From the NCBI GenBank assembly GCA_900319905.1, contig ONQB01000018.1, positions 19,312-83,311 on the forward strand: 64,000 nt of DNA, read 5' to 3'. The notes beneath the pieces are model-generated. The model was not told where the DNA came from. It made no database searches and was given only the letters and a program-made list of their open reading frames with translations. Shown piece by piece: positions 19,932 to 29,070 of this stretch. Position numbers and translations under genes: made by a program. This DNA is from an uncultured Prevotella sp. GTDB taxonomy: Bacteria; Bacteroidota; Bacteroidia; Bacteroidales; Bacteroidaceae. Positions within the stretch are counted from its first letter, which is position 1, and every line of letters starts with the position of its first letter.

Positions 19932-22073
19932 ATGGCCCATCTGTACAGTTACTTTCCCATCACCGACCCCACGCTCATCTTCTTCGTGGTGCTGCTCATC
20001 ATTCTGCTGGCACCCATCATCATGGGCAAGCTTCGCATCCCCCATATCATCGGCATGGTGCTGGCGGGTGTGGCTGTGGGTAAGTATGGCTTCAACATAC
20101 TGACGCGTGACGCCAGCTTCGAGTTGTTCGGAAGGGTGGGCCTCTACTACATCATGTTCCTGGCCTCGCTTGAGATGGACATGGAAGGACTGCGCCGCAA
20201 CAAATGGCGTACGCTCATCTTCGGTCTGCTCACCTTTGCCATTCCGTTTGTGCTGAGTTATTTCATGGGTATGACGCTGCTCAGCTACACTCCGATAGCC
20301 GCCTTGCTGCTGGGGTGTATCATGGCTTCCAATACCCTCGTGTCCTATCCCATCGTGGCGCGCTATGGTCTGCAACAGAAGCCGAGTGTGACGCTGAGCG
20401 TGGGTTCGACGATGATCAGCTTGTTGCTGGCCCTCGTCGTGCTGGCCATGATCGTGGCCTCCGCCGGTGGTCATGCGAGTGTGTGGTTCTGGCTGTTGTT
20501 CATCGCCAAAGCCGCGGGATACGTGGCGTTGATGATCATGGTCGTGCCTCGGGCTGCACGTTGCTTCCTTCGCCGCTACAGCGATGCGGTGATGCAGTTC
20601 ATCTTCGTGCTGGCCATCCTCTTCCTGAGTGCCGCCCTGGCTGAACTGGTGGGACTGGAAGGCATCTTCGGCGCTTTCTTTGCCGGATTGGTGCTCAACC
20701 GTTACATTCCGCATGTGTCACCGTTGATGAACCGCATCGAGTTCATCGGCAATGCCATCTTCATCCCATACTTCCTCATTGGTGTCGGCATGCTCATCAA
20801 TGTGCGGCTGCTCTTTGAGGGTGGCAGTATACTGTGGGTGGTGGCCTGCATGGTCGTCTTCGGCACTTTAGGTAAGGCCCTGGCCGCCTATTTGTCGGCA
20901 TCTCTCTTTCGCTTGCCCCGTACGTCGGGACATATGATGTTCGGCCTGACGTCTGCCCACGCTGCCGGTGCCATTGCCATGGTCATCGTGGGCATGGGAC
21001 TAAGGTCGGGCAGCGGCCGGCCATTGGTGAGCGAGAGTATGCTCAACGGCATCGTCATCATGATTCTCTTTACGTGCATCATCTCTTCGGTGGTCACCGA
21101 CTGGGCTGCACGGGTCATCACGCTGCGCGACAAGCAACTGCCGTCGGAGAGCATGGTCGACGATGACGAGAAAATTCTCGTACCCGTGAAGTACAAGGAA
21201 TACGCCACCCGTCTGATGAGCATCGCCATCATGGCCCGCAACCCTAAGTTGCACCGGCCCATCGTAGCGCTGAATGTGGTGTACGACGATACCAACATGC
21301 GTCGCAACCAGGAGGAGGGTGCTCATATCCTCGAACAGATACAGCGCTATGCGGCCGGTTCGGACGTGCCCTTGCAGACGCAGGTGCGCGTGGCGGCCAA
21401 CATCGCCAACGGCATCAAGCACGCCTTCAAGGAGTTTCAGGCCTCGGAGATCCTCATTGGCATGCACATGCACGAGGACGTGTCGCCCAAATTCTGGGGA
21501 CAGTTCCATCAGAGTCTGTTCAATGGTCTCAACCGTCAGATCTTCATGGCCCGTCTCTATCATCCGCTCAACACGTTGCGTCGCATCCAAGTGGCCGTGC
21601 CATCGCGCGCGCAGTACGAGCCGGGCTTCTACCGCTGGTTGGAACGGTTGTCGCGCATTGCCGAGAACCTCGAGTGCCGCATGCAGTTCAATGGCCGAGT
21701 CGACACGCTGCAGATGATCAACCAGTTTGTGCAGAACAAACACCCAAATGTGCGGGCGGTATATGTGGCCATGCCACATTGGAACGAGCTGCCCAAGCTG
21801 GCTTCGACCGTTGCCGACGACCATCTCTTCGTCGTGGTGGCGGCACGTAAGGGCACCGTGAGTTATAAGTCGGCCATGGAGCGCCTGCCGGAGGAGCTGA
21901 CCAAGTACTTCAAAGGCAAGAACCTCATCATCATCTTCCCCGACCAGTACGGCGACGACAAGTCGACCATGACGTTCGCACAGTCGCAGCACACTGAGGA
22001 GACGTCAGCTTACGACGAGGTGGCACGTTGGATAAAGAAGCATTGTGCTTTCCTCAACAGAAAACATTCATAA
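19932..22073 (+). CDS. CPA2-type cation/proton antiporter with stress-protein-like tail
   Basis: Inner-membrane Na+/H+ or K+/H+ exchanger. The N-terminal 400 residues form about twelve membrane helices (IFFVVLLIILLAPIIMGKL onward), with the CPA2-type LEMDMEGLRRN and GIFGAFFAGLVLNR segments. The cytoplasmic part after DEKILVPVKYKE resembles universal-stress-protein domains, probably two in tandem, in place of the TrkA domain common elsewhere. 713 residues. First of four plus-strand genes (12 bases to the LolD-like gene). Ion specificity is not readable from sequence. Confidence 0.85.
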   Translation: MAHLYSYFPITDPTLIFFVVLLIILLAPIIMGKLRIPHIIGMVLAGVAVGKYGFNILTRDASFELFGRVGLYYIMFLASLEMDMEGLRRNKWRTLIFGLLTFAIPFVLSYFMGMTLLSYTPIAALLLGCIMASNTLVSYPIVARYGLQQKPSVTLSVGSTMISLLLALVVLAMIVASAGGHASVWFWLLFIAKAAGYVALMIMVVPRAARCFLRRYSDAVMQFIFVLAILFLSAALAELVGLEGIFGAFFAGLVLNRYIPHVSPLMNRIEFIGNAIFIPYFLIGVGMLINVRLLFEGGSILWVVACMVVFGTLGKALAAYLSASLFRLPRTSGHMMFGLTSAHAAGAIAMVIVGMGLRSGSGRPLVSESMLNGIVIMILFTCIISSVVTDWAARVITLRDKQLPSESMVDDDEKILVPVKYKEYATRLMSIAIMARNPKLHRPIVALNVVYDDTNMRRNQEEGAHILEQIQRYAAGSDVPLQTQVRVAANIANGIKHAFKEFQASEILIGMHMHEDVSPKFWGQFHQSLFNGLNRQIFMARLYHPLNTLRRIQVAVPSRAQYEPGFYRWLERLSRIAENLECRMQFNGRVDTLQMINQFVQNKHPNVRAVYVAMPHWNELPKLASTVADDHLFVVVAARKGTVSYKSAMERLPEELTKYFKGKNLIIIFPDQYGDDKSTMTFAQSQHTEETSAYDEVARWIKKHCAFLNRKHS

Positions 22074-22085
22074 CATCATATTAAT

Positions 22086-22844
22086 ATGATTGACATCAAA
22101 AATATTACCAAGTCATTTGGCAAGCTACAAGTGCTGAAAGGCATCGACCTCCACATCGACAAAGGCGAGGTGGTGAGTATTGTCGGCCCCTCCGGTGCCG
22201 GTAAGACAACGTTGCTGCAGATTATCGGCACGCTCGACAAGCCTGACACGGGCAGCATCGTGATTGACAATATTGACGTGAGCCGGCTGTCGCAAAAGAA
22301 ATTGGCTGACTTCCGCAACCTCCATATCGGCTTTGTGTTTCAGTTTCATCAGCTGTTGCCTGAGTTCACAGCGCTTGAGAACATCATGATTCCTGCCTTC
22401 ATTGCCGGCAAGAGTCGTAAGGAGGCTAAGGCGCGAGCCGAGGAACTGTTGCAGTTTATGGGATTGGCTGACCGTGCCTCCCATAAGCCCAACGAGCTGT
22501 CGGGTGGTGAGAAGCAACGAGTGGCTGTCGCCCGCGCACTCGTCAACAATCCCTCTGTCATTCTCGCCGATGAGCCGTCGGGAAGTCTCGACTCGAAGAA
22601 CAAGGCTGAGTTGCACCAGCTCTTCTTCGACCTGCGCGACCAGTTCGGACAGACCTTCGTCATCGTCACCCACGATGAGTCGCTCGCTGCCCTTACCGAC
22701 CGCACTATCCACATGAAAGACGGTTTGCTCACCACGGAGACACGGCGAGAGGAAAAAGACCCGAAAACAGCCGACGCTCAGCAGCCACAACCGACAGCCG
22801 ACGAAACCGCTGCTATCACTGATAACCCAACAGAAGTAATATGA
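22086..22844 (+). CDS. LolD/MacB-type ABC transporter ATPase
   Basis: ATPase of the lipoprotein-release (LolCDE) or MacB-type ABC family. Walker A is [12 protein letters not shown], the signature LSGGEKQR, Walker [13 protein letters not shown], and the family-typical [17 protein letters not shown] follows the Q-loop. A roughly 30-residue Gln/Thr/Pro-rich tail is unusual for the family. No LolC/E permease lies next to it, which is common in Bacteroidota. The stop overlaps the next gene as ATGA. Confidence 0.87.
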   Translation: MIDIKNITKSFGKLQVLKGIDLHIDKGEVVSIVGPSGAGKTTLLQIIGTLDKPDTGSIVIDNIDVSRLSQKKLADFRNLHIGFVFQFHQLLPEFTALENIMIPAFIAGKSRKEAKARAEELLQFMGLADRASHKPNELSGGEKQRVAVARALVNNPSVILADEPSGSLDSKNKAELHQLFFDLRDQFGQTFVIVTHDESLAALTDRTIHMKDGLLTTETRREEKDPKTADAQQPQPTADETAAITDNPTEVI

Positions 22845-23707
22845 TAAAGCTTGGAGACTACAACACGCTGAAGGTGACCCGTATGGCGCAACGCCCCAAC
22901 CCACATGCCTTCGGCGGCAAGGAGACGTTTGGCGTGTATCTCGACGGTGGGAAGGAAGGTGACATTCTCATGCCGCAGAAATATGTGCCGGAAGGTACGA
23001 AGGTGGGCGACGACGTGCAGTGCTTCGTCTACCTCGATGCTGAGGAACGTCTCATCGCCACCACGGAGACGCCGCTGGCAAAGGTGGGCGATTTCGCCTA
23101 TCTGAAGTGCACATGGGTCAACGAATACGGTGCCTTCCTCGACTGGGGCGTGATGAAAGACGTGTTCTGCCCGTTCCATGAACAGAAAAAGAAGATGGAG
23201 ATAGGAGACAGCTATATCGTCTACCTTCATATTGATGAGGAGAGCTACCGCATCGTGGCTACAGCGAAGATAGACCGGTGGCTCGACAACCCCAATGGTC
23301 AGCTGAAGAACGGACAGAAGGTGGCGTTGCTGGTGTGGCAGAAGACCGACCTCGGCTTCAAGGTCATCATTGACAACCACTACGGCGGTCTGGTCTATAC
23401 CGACCAGATCTTCCGTTATGTTCACACCGGCGACCGTCTGGAGGGCTACGTGCAACTTGTGAGACCCGACGGAAAGGTCGACGTCACGCTGCAACCTACC
23501 GGCCGGCAGCAGACTGTGGACTTCGCCGAGACGCTCCTGCAGTGGCTCAAGGATAATGGGGGACACTGCAATCTCGGCGACAAGAGTGATGCGGAGGACA
23601 TCAAACGCATGTTCCAGGTTAGTAAGAAGACCTACAAACGGGCTATCGGCGACCTTTACAAACGACGGCTCATCCGCATCGAAGAGACCGGGATTAGTCT
23701 GGTGTGA
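22841..23707 (+). CDS. CvfB-like S1 RNA-binding protein
   Basis: 288 residues with tandem S1-type OB folds. The first covers about residues 5-60 and the second 65-130 (the [19 protein letters not shown] stretch is typical). A third follows around [20 protein letters not shown], then a C-terminal winged helix ([20 protein letters not shown]). This order matches the CvfB/YitL family, implicated elsewhere in RNA-level regulation. It is coupled to the LolD-like gene by an ATGA overlap. Confidence 0.87.
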   Translation: MIKLGDYNTLKVTRMAQRPNPHAFGGKETFGVYLDGGKEGDILMPQKYVPEGTKVGDDVQCFVYLDAEERLIATTETPLAKVGDFAYLKCTWVNEYGAFLDWGVMKDVFCPFHEQKKKMEIGDSYIVYLHIDEESYRIVATAKIDRWLDNPNGQLKNGQKVALLVWQKTDLGFKVIIDNHYGGLVYTDQIFRYVHTGDRLEGYVQLVRPDGKVDVTLQPTGRQQTVDFAETLLQWLKDNGGHCNLGDKSDAEDIKRMFQVSKKTYKRAIGDLYKRRLIRIEETGISLV

Positions 23708-23735
23708 ATATATAGTTCATTACAATATACGTATT

Positions 23736-24638
23736 ATGGACGTTGATTCAAAGAAAAGGGAACGCGACATCTACCGCGTTACCATCTATGGCAGTGCCGT
23801 CAACACGGTGCTGCTTGTTTTTAAGTTTATTGCAGGTATCCTCGGCGGGTCGGCAGCCATGATTGCCGACGCCGTGCATTCACTGTCTGACTTTCTGACC
23901 GACATCATGGTGCTTATCTTTGTCCGGCTCAGCAGCCGGCCCATTGACAAGGACCATGACTTTGGGCATGGCAAATACGAGACGCTGGCAACCGCCATCA
24001 TCGGCATCGCGCTGTTCTGCGTGGGTGTGATGATCTGTTACAATGGCGTGTGGAAGGTGTGGCAGAACCTCAACGGTCAGACATTACCCCGTCCTGGTAC
24101 CATCGCGCTGATGGCTGCCTTGTTGAGCATCGTTCTGAAGGAATGGTGCTATCAGTTCACGGTGCGTGTGGGCCGGAAGTATAACTCGCAGGCGGTCATT
24201 GCCAATGCCTGGCATCATCGTTCCGACGCCATGTCTTCCATTGGTACAGCTGTCGGCATCGGTGGCGCCATCGTGTTGGGCGACCGCTGGACGGTCCTCG
24301 ACCCGTTGGCTGCCATCGTGGTGAGCGTCTTCATCTTGAGAACTGCCTGTAAGATGGTTCATGAGGCTGTACAGGAACTGTTGGAGGTGAGCTTGTCCGA
24401 CGATATTGAGAACCATATCGTACAGCTCGCCGAGGAGGAGCCTACGGTGAGTGAGGTGCATGACCTGCGCACCCGCCGCATTGGCAACCGCATCGCCATT
24501 GATATGCATTTGCGCATGCCGCCCGACACTCCGCTCTATGTAGCTCATGAGCATGCCACCAACATTGAGCACCGCCTGCGACTGACCTATGGCAAGGACA
24601 CGCTCATCAACATTCACATGGAGCCTACGAAAGCATAA
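23736..24638 (+). CDS. Cation diffusion facilitator metal transporter
   Basis: Proton-coupled exporter of divalent metals (FieF/ZitB type). Membrane helices with the metal-site motifs ADAVHSLSDFLTD and NAWHHRSDAMSS, then a cytoplasmic C-terminal domain (about residues 210-300). I start at 23736 (MDVDSKKRERDIYRV); the frame is open upstream but overlaps the CvfB-like gene. 300 residues is normal. Last gene of its run, closed by a strong hairpin. Confidence 0.9.
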   Translation: MDVDSKKRERDIYRVTIYGSAVNTVLLVFKFIAGILGGSAAMIADAVHSLSDFLTDIMVLIFVRLSSRPIDKDHDFGHGKYETLATAIIGIALFCVGVMICYNGVWKVWQNLNGQTLPRPGTIALMAALLSIVLKEWCYQFTVRVGRKYNSQAVIANAWHHRSDAMSSIGTAVGIGGAIVLGDRWTVLDPLAAIVVSVFILRTACKMVHEAVQELLEVSLSDDIENHIVQLAEEEPTVSEVHDLRTRRIGNRIAIDMHLRMPPDTPLYVAHEHATNIEHRLRLTYGKDTLINIHMEPTKA

Positions 24639-24645
24639 AGATAAA

Positions 24646-24704
24646 AAAGGACGGATATCCATGTCTCATCCATTTATTCAGGGTGACGCGGGTATCCGTC
24701 CTTT
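24646..24704. terminator. Bidirectional terminator between CDF and metallophosphoesterase genes
   Basis: AAGGACGGATATCC (24647-24660) pairs with GGTATCCGTCCTT (24691-24703); flanked by A-run and T-rich ends. It lies between converging genes. Confidence 0.85.
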
Positions 24705-24739
24705 AGGTTTATTCCGTTTGTTCAGGATGAGGGCGGGTA

Positions 24740-25849
24740 TTATTGCGCCCATTTATTTTTAATGTTCAGCACCAGGTATTCCGACTGCGTGCCGATACGG
24801 AACTTACCACCCCAAATACCTATGCCGGAGCTGACGTAGTAGCGCGTCTTGCCTTTGGCGAGTTGTCCAAAGGCATCCTCATAGATGGCATCGGTGATCC
24901 AGTTGAGCGGCCATACCTGTCCGTGATGGGTGTGGCCGGCAAACTCGAAGTCGATGCCGTTCTGCTCTGCTTCCTCTAAGTGGTAAGGCTGATGGTCAAG
25001 CTCCAAAAGGAAACGGCTCTTGTCCACTCCTTTCATTATCTCTGCCAACGACTTGCGTCGGGGGTTGGTGCGGTCGTCACGTCCCACGATGGTGACATTG
25101 CCAATCCCATTCAGAAACAGCGAGCGGTCTCTCAGCATGATGATGCCAGCCTTGCGGCAGAACTGTTCCTCGTTGTTGAGACCCGTGTAGTAGTCGTGGT
25201 TGCCCAGACAGGCGAAGACGGGGATGTCCAGCGTCCGGAACTCGTCGGCCATGTGCTCCTCGGCCACGGGACGGTAGCTGCCGTCGATGAGGTCACCACC
25301 GATGAGAATGGCATCAGGGTTCTCGGCTTTGATCTTCACCAGCCACTGGTGCAGGTCAGCCCGGCGGTTGTGATAGCCGAGATGCAGGTCGCTGACGAGC
25401 ACGAACTTCAGAGGGCGTCCCACCGTCTTTTCTGTCTTTACCGTTGTCTCCACACGCTTCTTGTCGTTGTAGTGGAAGTAGGCGTAGGTGAACAGCGCCG
25501 CCATGCCCACAAAGAGACCGGCCGCGGTGCGTGCGTTGGCATGCATCCAACTGGCAGGCAATACATGGCACAGCCGCAGCACATCCGCCAGCAGAAAGAT
25601 GATGAAGAGGTACAGCAGAATCATCAGCCACGACGTGCCCACCTCATAGGTAAAGGTGGCCAATGGCATGGGCCAGCGGTCTATCACACCCGACATTGCG
25701 ATGATGAACAGCACGAAGCATAAAGCCATCAGTGACACGACGGAAATACGGAGCGCCGGAAGGGCGGGCAGCAACTGCCATGTGCGCAAAGATACGTATG
25801 CCTGCCCGGCAAGGGGCAGCAGAAGAAATATAAACAATGCAAATCTCAT
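24740..25849 (-). CDS. Membrane-anchored metallophosphoesterase
   Basis: Calcineurin-like phosphoesterase with a membrane N-terminus. Four or five hydrophobic helices in the first 140 residues are followed by all the metal-site motifs: SDLHLGYH, GGDLIDG, GNHDY and GHTHHGQ. It resembles the YkuE/YaeI group, members of which act on lipid phosphates, but the substrate is not determined. Start taken at MRFALFIFLLLP (369 residues); the ATG at 25861 four codons upstream is equally possible. A promoter box lies at 25888-25881. Confidence 0.88.
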   Translation of the reverse strand: MRFALFIFLLLPLAGQAYVSLRTWQLLPALPALRISVVSLMALCFVLFIIAMSGVIDRWPMPLATFTYEVGTSWLMILLYLFIIFLLADVLRLCHVLPASWMHANARTAAGLFVGMAALFTYAYFHYNDKKRVETTVKTEKTVGRPLKFVLVSDLHLGYHNRRADLHQWLVKIKAENPDAILIGGDLIDGSYRPVAEEHMADEFRTLDIPVFACLGNHDYYTGLNNEEQFCRKAGIIMLRDRSLFLNGIGNVTIVGRDDRTNPRRKSLAEIMKGVDKSRFLLELDHQPYHLEEAEQNGIDFEFAGHTHHGQVWPLNWITDAIYEDAFGQLAKGKTRYYVSSGIGIWGGKFRIGTQSEYLVLNIKNKWAQ

Positions 25850-25880
25850 GTGATGAATCAATCTTTTTGAATAAACAATA

Positions 25881-25888
25881 CAAAGTTA
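25881..25888 (-). promoter_or_regulatory. Putative -7 box for the metallophosphoesterase gene
   Basis: Reverse strand reads TAACTTTG, about 30 bases before the start. Confidence 0.55.
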
Positions 25889-25979
25889 GCGTTTTCTCTT
25901 CACAATGTGAAGCACTTGGCGAGAGATTCTGCACTATAGGTCACAAGATACATAATCAAGGTAAGGTAACACCACAAAG

Positions 25980-26017
25980 AAAGCCTGCTACTGATCTTGT
26001 GGTCAGCAACAGGCTTT
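25980..26017 (-). terminator. Hairpin after asnS
   Basis: AAAGCCTG (25980-25987) pairs with CAGGCTTT (26010-26017), with further pairing inside (CTGAT...GTCAG), 35 bases past the asnS stop. Confidence 0.7.
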
Positions 26018-26051
26018 ACATATTTACAGCTTTAAAAATGAAATGCTTGGT

Positions 26052-27446
26052 TTAGAACTCAGCGTTCTTCGGGGTACGTGGGAAGGGGATGACGTCGCGG
26101 ATGTTCTGCATACCCGTCACGAAGAGGATGAGGCGCTCGAAGCCAAGGCCGAAGCCGGCATGGGGGCACGATCCGTACTTACGGGTATCTAGGTACCAGC
26201 TGTAAGTGGACTCCTTCATGTTGCGGCGCTCAATCTCGTCGAGCAGCTTCTGGTAGTTCTCCTCACGCACAGAACCACCGATGATCTCTCCGATGCGCGG
26301 GAACAGCACGTCGGTGCCCTGCATGGTCTTGCCGTCGGGGTTCTTCTTCATGTAGAACGCCTTGATCTCGGTAGGATAATCGGTCATGATGACCGGACGC
26401 TTGAAGTGCTGCTCTACGAGATAGCGCTCATGCTCACTGGCCAGGTCCATGCCCCATTCGGTGACGGGGAACTCGAACTTATGACCATCCTCAGCTGCCT
26501 TCTTCAGGATGTTGAAGCCCTCGGTATAGGGCAGACGTACAAAGTCTTCCTTGACCACGCTCTCCAGGGTCTGGATGAGCGTCTTATCAATCATCTTGTT
26601 GAGGAACTCGAGGTCGTCCTTGCAGTTGTCTAAGGCCCATTGCACACAGTACTTGATGAAGTCTTCCTCAAGATCCATCAGTTCGTCCTTGTCCATGAAG
26701 GCCACCTCCGGTTCGATCATCCAGAACTCAGCCAAGTGACGCGGCGTGTTGCTGTTCTCTGCACGGAAAGTAGGACCAAACGTGTAGATGGCACCTAAGG
26801 CCGTGGCTCCGAGCTCGCCTTCCAGCTGTCCCGACACCGTGAGGTTGGTCTTCTTGCCAAAGAAGTCCTTGTCGTACTCCACCTTGCCGCTCTTGGCGAC
26901 ACGGTCGAGGTCGAGCGTTGTCACCTGGAACATCTCACCGGCTCCCTCGGCATCGCTGGCCGTGATGAGCGGGGTGTTGAAGTAATAGAAACCATGCTCG
27001 TGGAAGTACTTGTGAATGGCGATGGCCATGTTATGACGGATGCGGAACACAGCGCCGAACGTGTTGGTGCGCAGACGCATGTGAGCATACTGGCGCATGT
27101 ACTCAAAGCTCTGACCCTTCTTCTGCATGGGGTAGTCACTGGGACACAGGCCATACACCTCGATGTCGGGGTTCTGGATCTCTACGGTCTGTCCGCTGCC
27201 CTGGCTCTCTACGAGCTTGCCGGTGGCACGGATGCAGGCACCCGTAGTGATGCTCTTCAGCATGTCGGCGTCAACCTTGGCAGGATCGACGACGATCTGT
27301 ATGTTCTTAATCGTTGAGCCGTCGTTCAAAGCAATGAAATCGACAGCCTTGCTGGAGCGGTGCGACCGCACCCAACCCTTTACGGTAATTTCCTTTCCAT
27401 AATCGGTGCAGGCAAGTGCATCGATGATTCTTGTTCTACTGCTCAT
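26052..27446 (-). CDS. asnS: Asparaginyl-tRNA synthetase
   Basis: Charges tRNA-Asn. An N-terminal OB-fold anticodon-binding domain ([20 protein letters not shown]) is followed by the class II catalytic core, with motif 2 around [21 protein letters not shown] and motif 3 [10 protein letters not shown]. 464 residues, standard. It follows the pseudouridine synthase gene by 19 bases, last in the purB-rluB-asnS series. Asparagine synthetase asnA is also present in the window, so asparagine is made free and charged directly. Confidence 0.97.
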   Translation of the reverse strand: MSSRTRIIDALACTDYGKEITVKGWVRSHRSSKAVDFIALNDGSTIKNIQIVVDPAKVDADMLKSITTGACIRATGKLVESQGSGQTVEIQNPDIEVYGLCPSDYPMQKKGQSFEYMRQYAHMRLRTNTFGAVFRIRHNMAIAIHKYFHEHGFYYFNTPLITASDAEGAGEMFQVTTLDLDRVAKSGKVEYDKDFFGKKTNLTVSGQLEGELGATALGAIYTFGPTFRAENSNTPRHLAEFWMIEPEVAFMDKDELMDLEEDFIKYCVQWALDNCKDDLEFLNKMIDKTLIQTLESVVKEDFVRLPYTEGFNILKKAAEDGHKFEFPVTEWGMDLASEHERYLVEQHFKRPVIMTDYPTEIKAFYMKKNPDGKTMQGTDVLFPRIGEIIGGSVREENYQKLLDEIERRNMKESTYSWYLDTRKYGSCPHAGFGLGFERLILFVTGMQNIRDVIPFPRTPKNAEF

Positions 27447-27465
27447 TATTATTATTCAAATGCTA

Positions 27466-28950
27466 TTATTCAAACATGCCACTGCGCAGCATTTCCACTT
27501 CCTGCTCTGTGAGGAAGCGCCAGTCACCACGACGGAGGTTCTTTTTGGTGAGCCCGGCAAACTGCACACGGTCGAGCTTGACCACGTGGTAGCCGAGGTG
27601 CTCGAAGATACGACGCACAATGCGGTTCTTGCCGCTGTGGATCTCAATGCCCACCTGGCTGTGGTCGTTCTCGTCGGCGTATTCAATGGCGTCGGCATGC
27701 ACCTCACCATCCTCCAGCTCAATGCCGTCGGCAATCTTCTGCAGGTCTTCAACTGCCACGTTCTTGTCGAGGAATACGTGATACACCTTCTTCTTCAGGA
27801 ACTTAGGATGCGTCAGCTTGCTGGCCAGCTCGCCGTCGTTGGTGAGCAACAGTACGCCGGTGGTGTTGCGGTCGAGACGTCCCACGGGATAGATGCGCTC
27901 GGGGCAGGCGTCCTTCACAATGTCCATCACGGTCTTGCGCTGCTGGGGATCGTCGCTTGTGGTCACGCAGTCCTTAGGCTTGTTGAGCAGGATGTATACC
28001 TTCTTCTCAATGGTCACCGGCTGGTCGTGGAACTTCACCTCATCGGAGCGCTTCACCTTTGTGCCCAGTTCGGTCACCACCTGTCCGTTGACGGTCACCT
28101 CACCCTTCTGGATGTACTCATCAGCCTCACGACGAGAGCATACACCGGCATTGGCGAGATACTTGTTCAGACGGATGGGCTCGTTCGGATCGACGTGCTC
28201 TTCCTTATATTCGATACGCTTCTTGAAGCTGTACTTTGCGTTTGGATCATAGCCCTGACGGTTGTAGCCGCCTTGGCGCTGCTGATGGTAGCCACCCTGC
28301 TGAGGACGACCGTAGCCACCCTGCCCCTGCGGACGTTTGTAGCCACCTTGTCCTTGTGGGCGTGGACGATAGCCGCCCTGTCCCTGTGGACGATAGCCAC
28401 CTTGTCCCTGCGGACGATAGCCACCCTGTCCCTGCGGACGGTAGCCACCCTGTCCCTGCGGACGGTAGCCACCCTGACCCTGCGGACGATAGCCACCCTG
28501 ACCCTGCGGGCGGTAGCCACCCTGTCCCTGCGGACGGTAGCCACCCTGTCCCTGCGGACGGTAACCGCCTTGTCCCTGCTGTGGGTTATAGCCGTTGCCG
28601 TCTTGGTTGTAATTGTAACGGGGACGTTGCTGATAACTGTTGCCATCCTGATTGTTGTAGCGGGGACGCTGCTGGTAGCCGCCCTGCTGATAGGTGCGGG
28701 GAGCGTGGTCCTGCGAGCTGCCTAATGCAGAGCCAAAGCCTGCGGGACGGAATCCGCCATCTTCTTGCTTGGGCGCATTGGCATGGTCGGCTTGGAAGGT
28801 GCGCTGTGTGTGAATACGTGGACGTTGAGTACGTCCGGTGCTTGGATGATAATCCTTCTGATAGCCACCCTGACGAGTATAGCCTTCACGGCTTTCTTCT
28901 TGCTTGGGGGCCTGCTGTGTCTCCTGGCTGTTTTCTAATTCTTCTGTCAT
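27466..28950 (-). CDS. rluB: RluB-type pseudouridine synthase with long low-complexity N-terminus
   Basis: Isomerises uridine in 23S rRNA. The C-terminal 240 residues hold an S4 RNA-binding domain (IRLNKYLANAGVCSRREADE) and the synthase core with the catalytic Asp in YPVGRLDRNTTGVLLLTNDG. The N-terminal half is low complexity: Gln, Gly, Arg, Tyr and Pro, including eight RPQGQGGY octapeptides in a row plus variants. This RGG-like tail should be disordered and bind RNA. 494 residues against about 240-290 for plain RluB. The gene lies between purB and asnS on the same strand. Confidence 0.9.
   Translation of the reverse strand: MTEELENSQETQQAPKQEESREGYTRQGGYQKDYHPSTGRTQRPRIHTQRTFQADHANAPKQEDGGFRPAGFGSALGSSQDHAPRTYQQGGYQQRPRYNNQDGNSYQQRPRYNYNQDGNGYNPQQGQGGYRPQGQGGYRPQGQGGYRPQGQGGYRPQGQGGYRPQGQGGYRPQGQGGYRPQGQGGYRPQGQGGYRPRPQGQGGYKRPQGQGGYGRPQQGGYHQQRQGGYNRQGYDPNAKYSFKKRIEYKEEHVDPNEPIRLNKYLANAGVCSRREADEYIQKGEVTVNGQVVTELGTKVKRSDEVKFHDQPVTIEKKVYILLNKPKDCVTTSDDPQQRKTVMDIVKDACPERIYPVGRLDRNTTGVLLLTNDGELASKLTHPKFLKKKVYHVFLDKNVAVEDLQKIADGIELEDGEVHADAIEYADENDHSQVGIEIHSGKNRIVRRIFEHLGYHVVKLDRVQFAGLTKKNLRRGDWRFLTEQEVEMLRSGMFE
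28369..28560 (-). repeat. 24-bp in-frame tandem repeat in rluB
   Basis: Eight consecutive 24-base units, each encoding RPQGQGGY, with only synonymous third-base changes among them; degenerate units flank both ends (PQQGQGGY and RPRPQGQGGY). Confidence 0.93.
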
Positions 28951-29070
28951 AATCGTGTACTTTGTCTATTGAATTTGGGGTTAATAATAATTTGTTGTGA
29001 GCCTCTCGGCCTGTGAATGATAATTGTACTTTGTAATGTGTTATGTATTATTTATGTAATGTTATTGTGT

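Noticed and set aside
27406-28725. 439-codon open frame opposite rluB
   Set aside because: Its repetitive Thr/Leu/Ala translation is the complement of the RPQGQGGY repeats.
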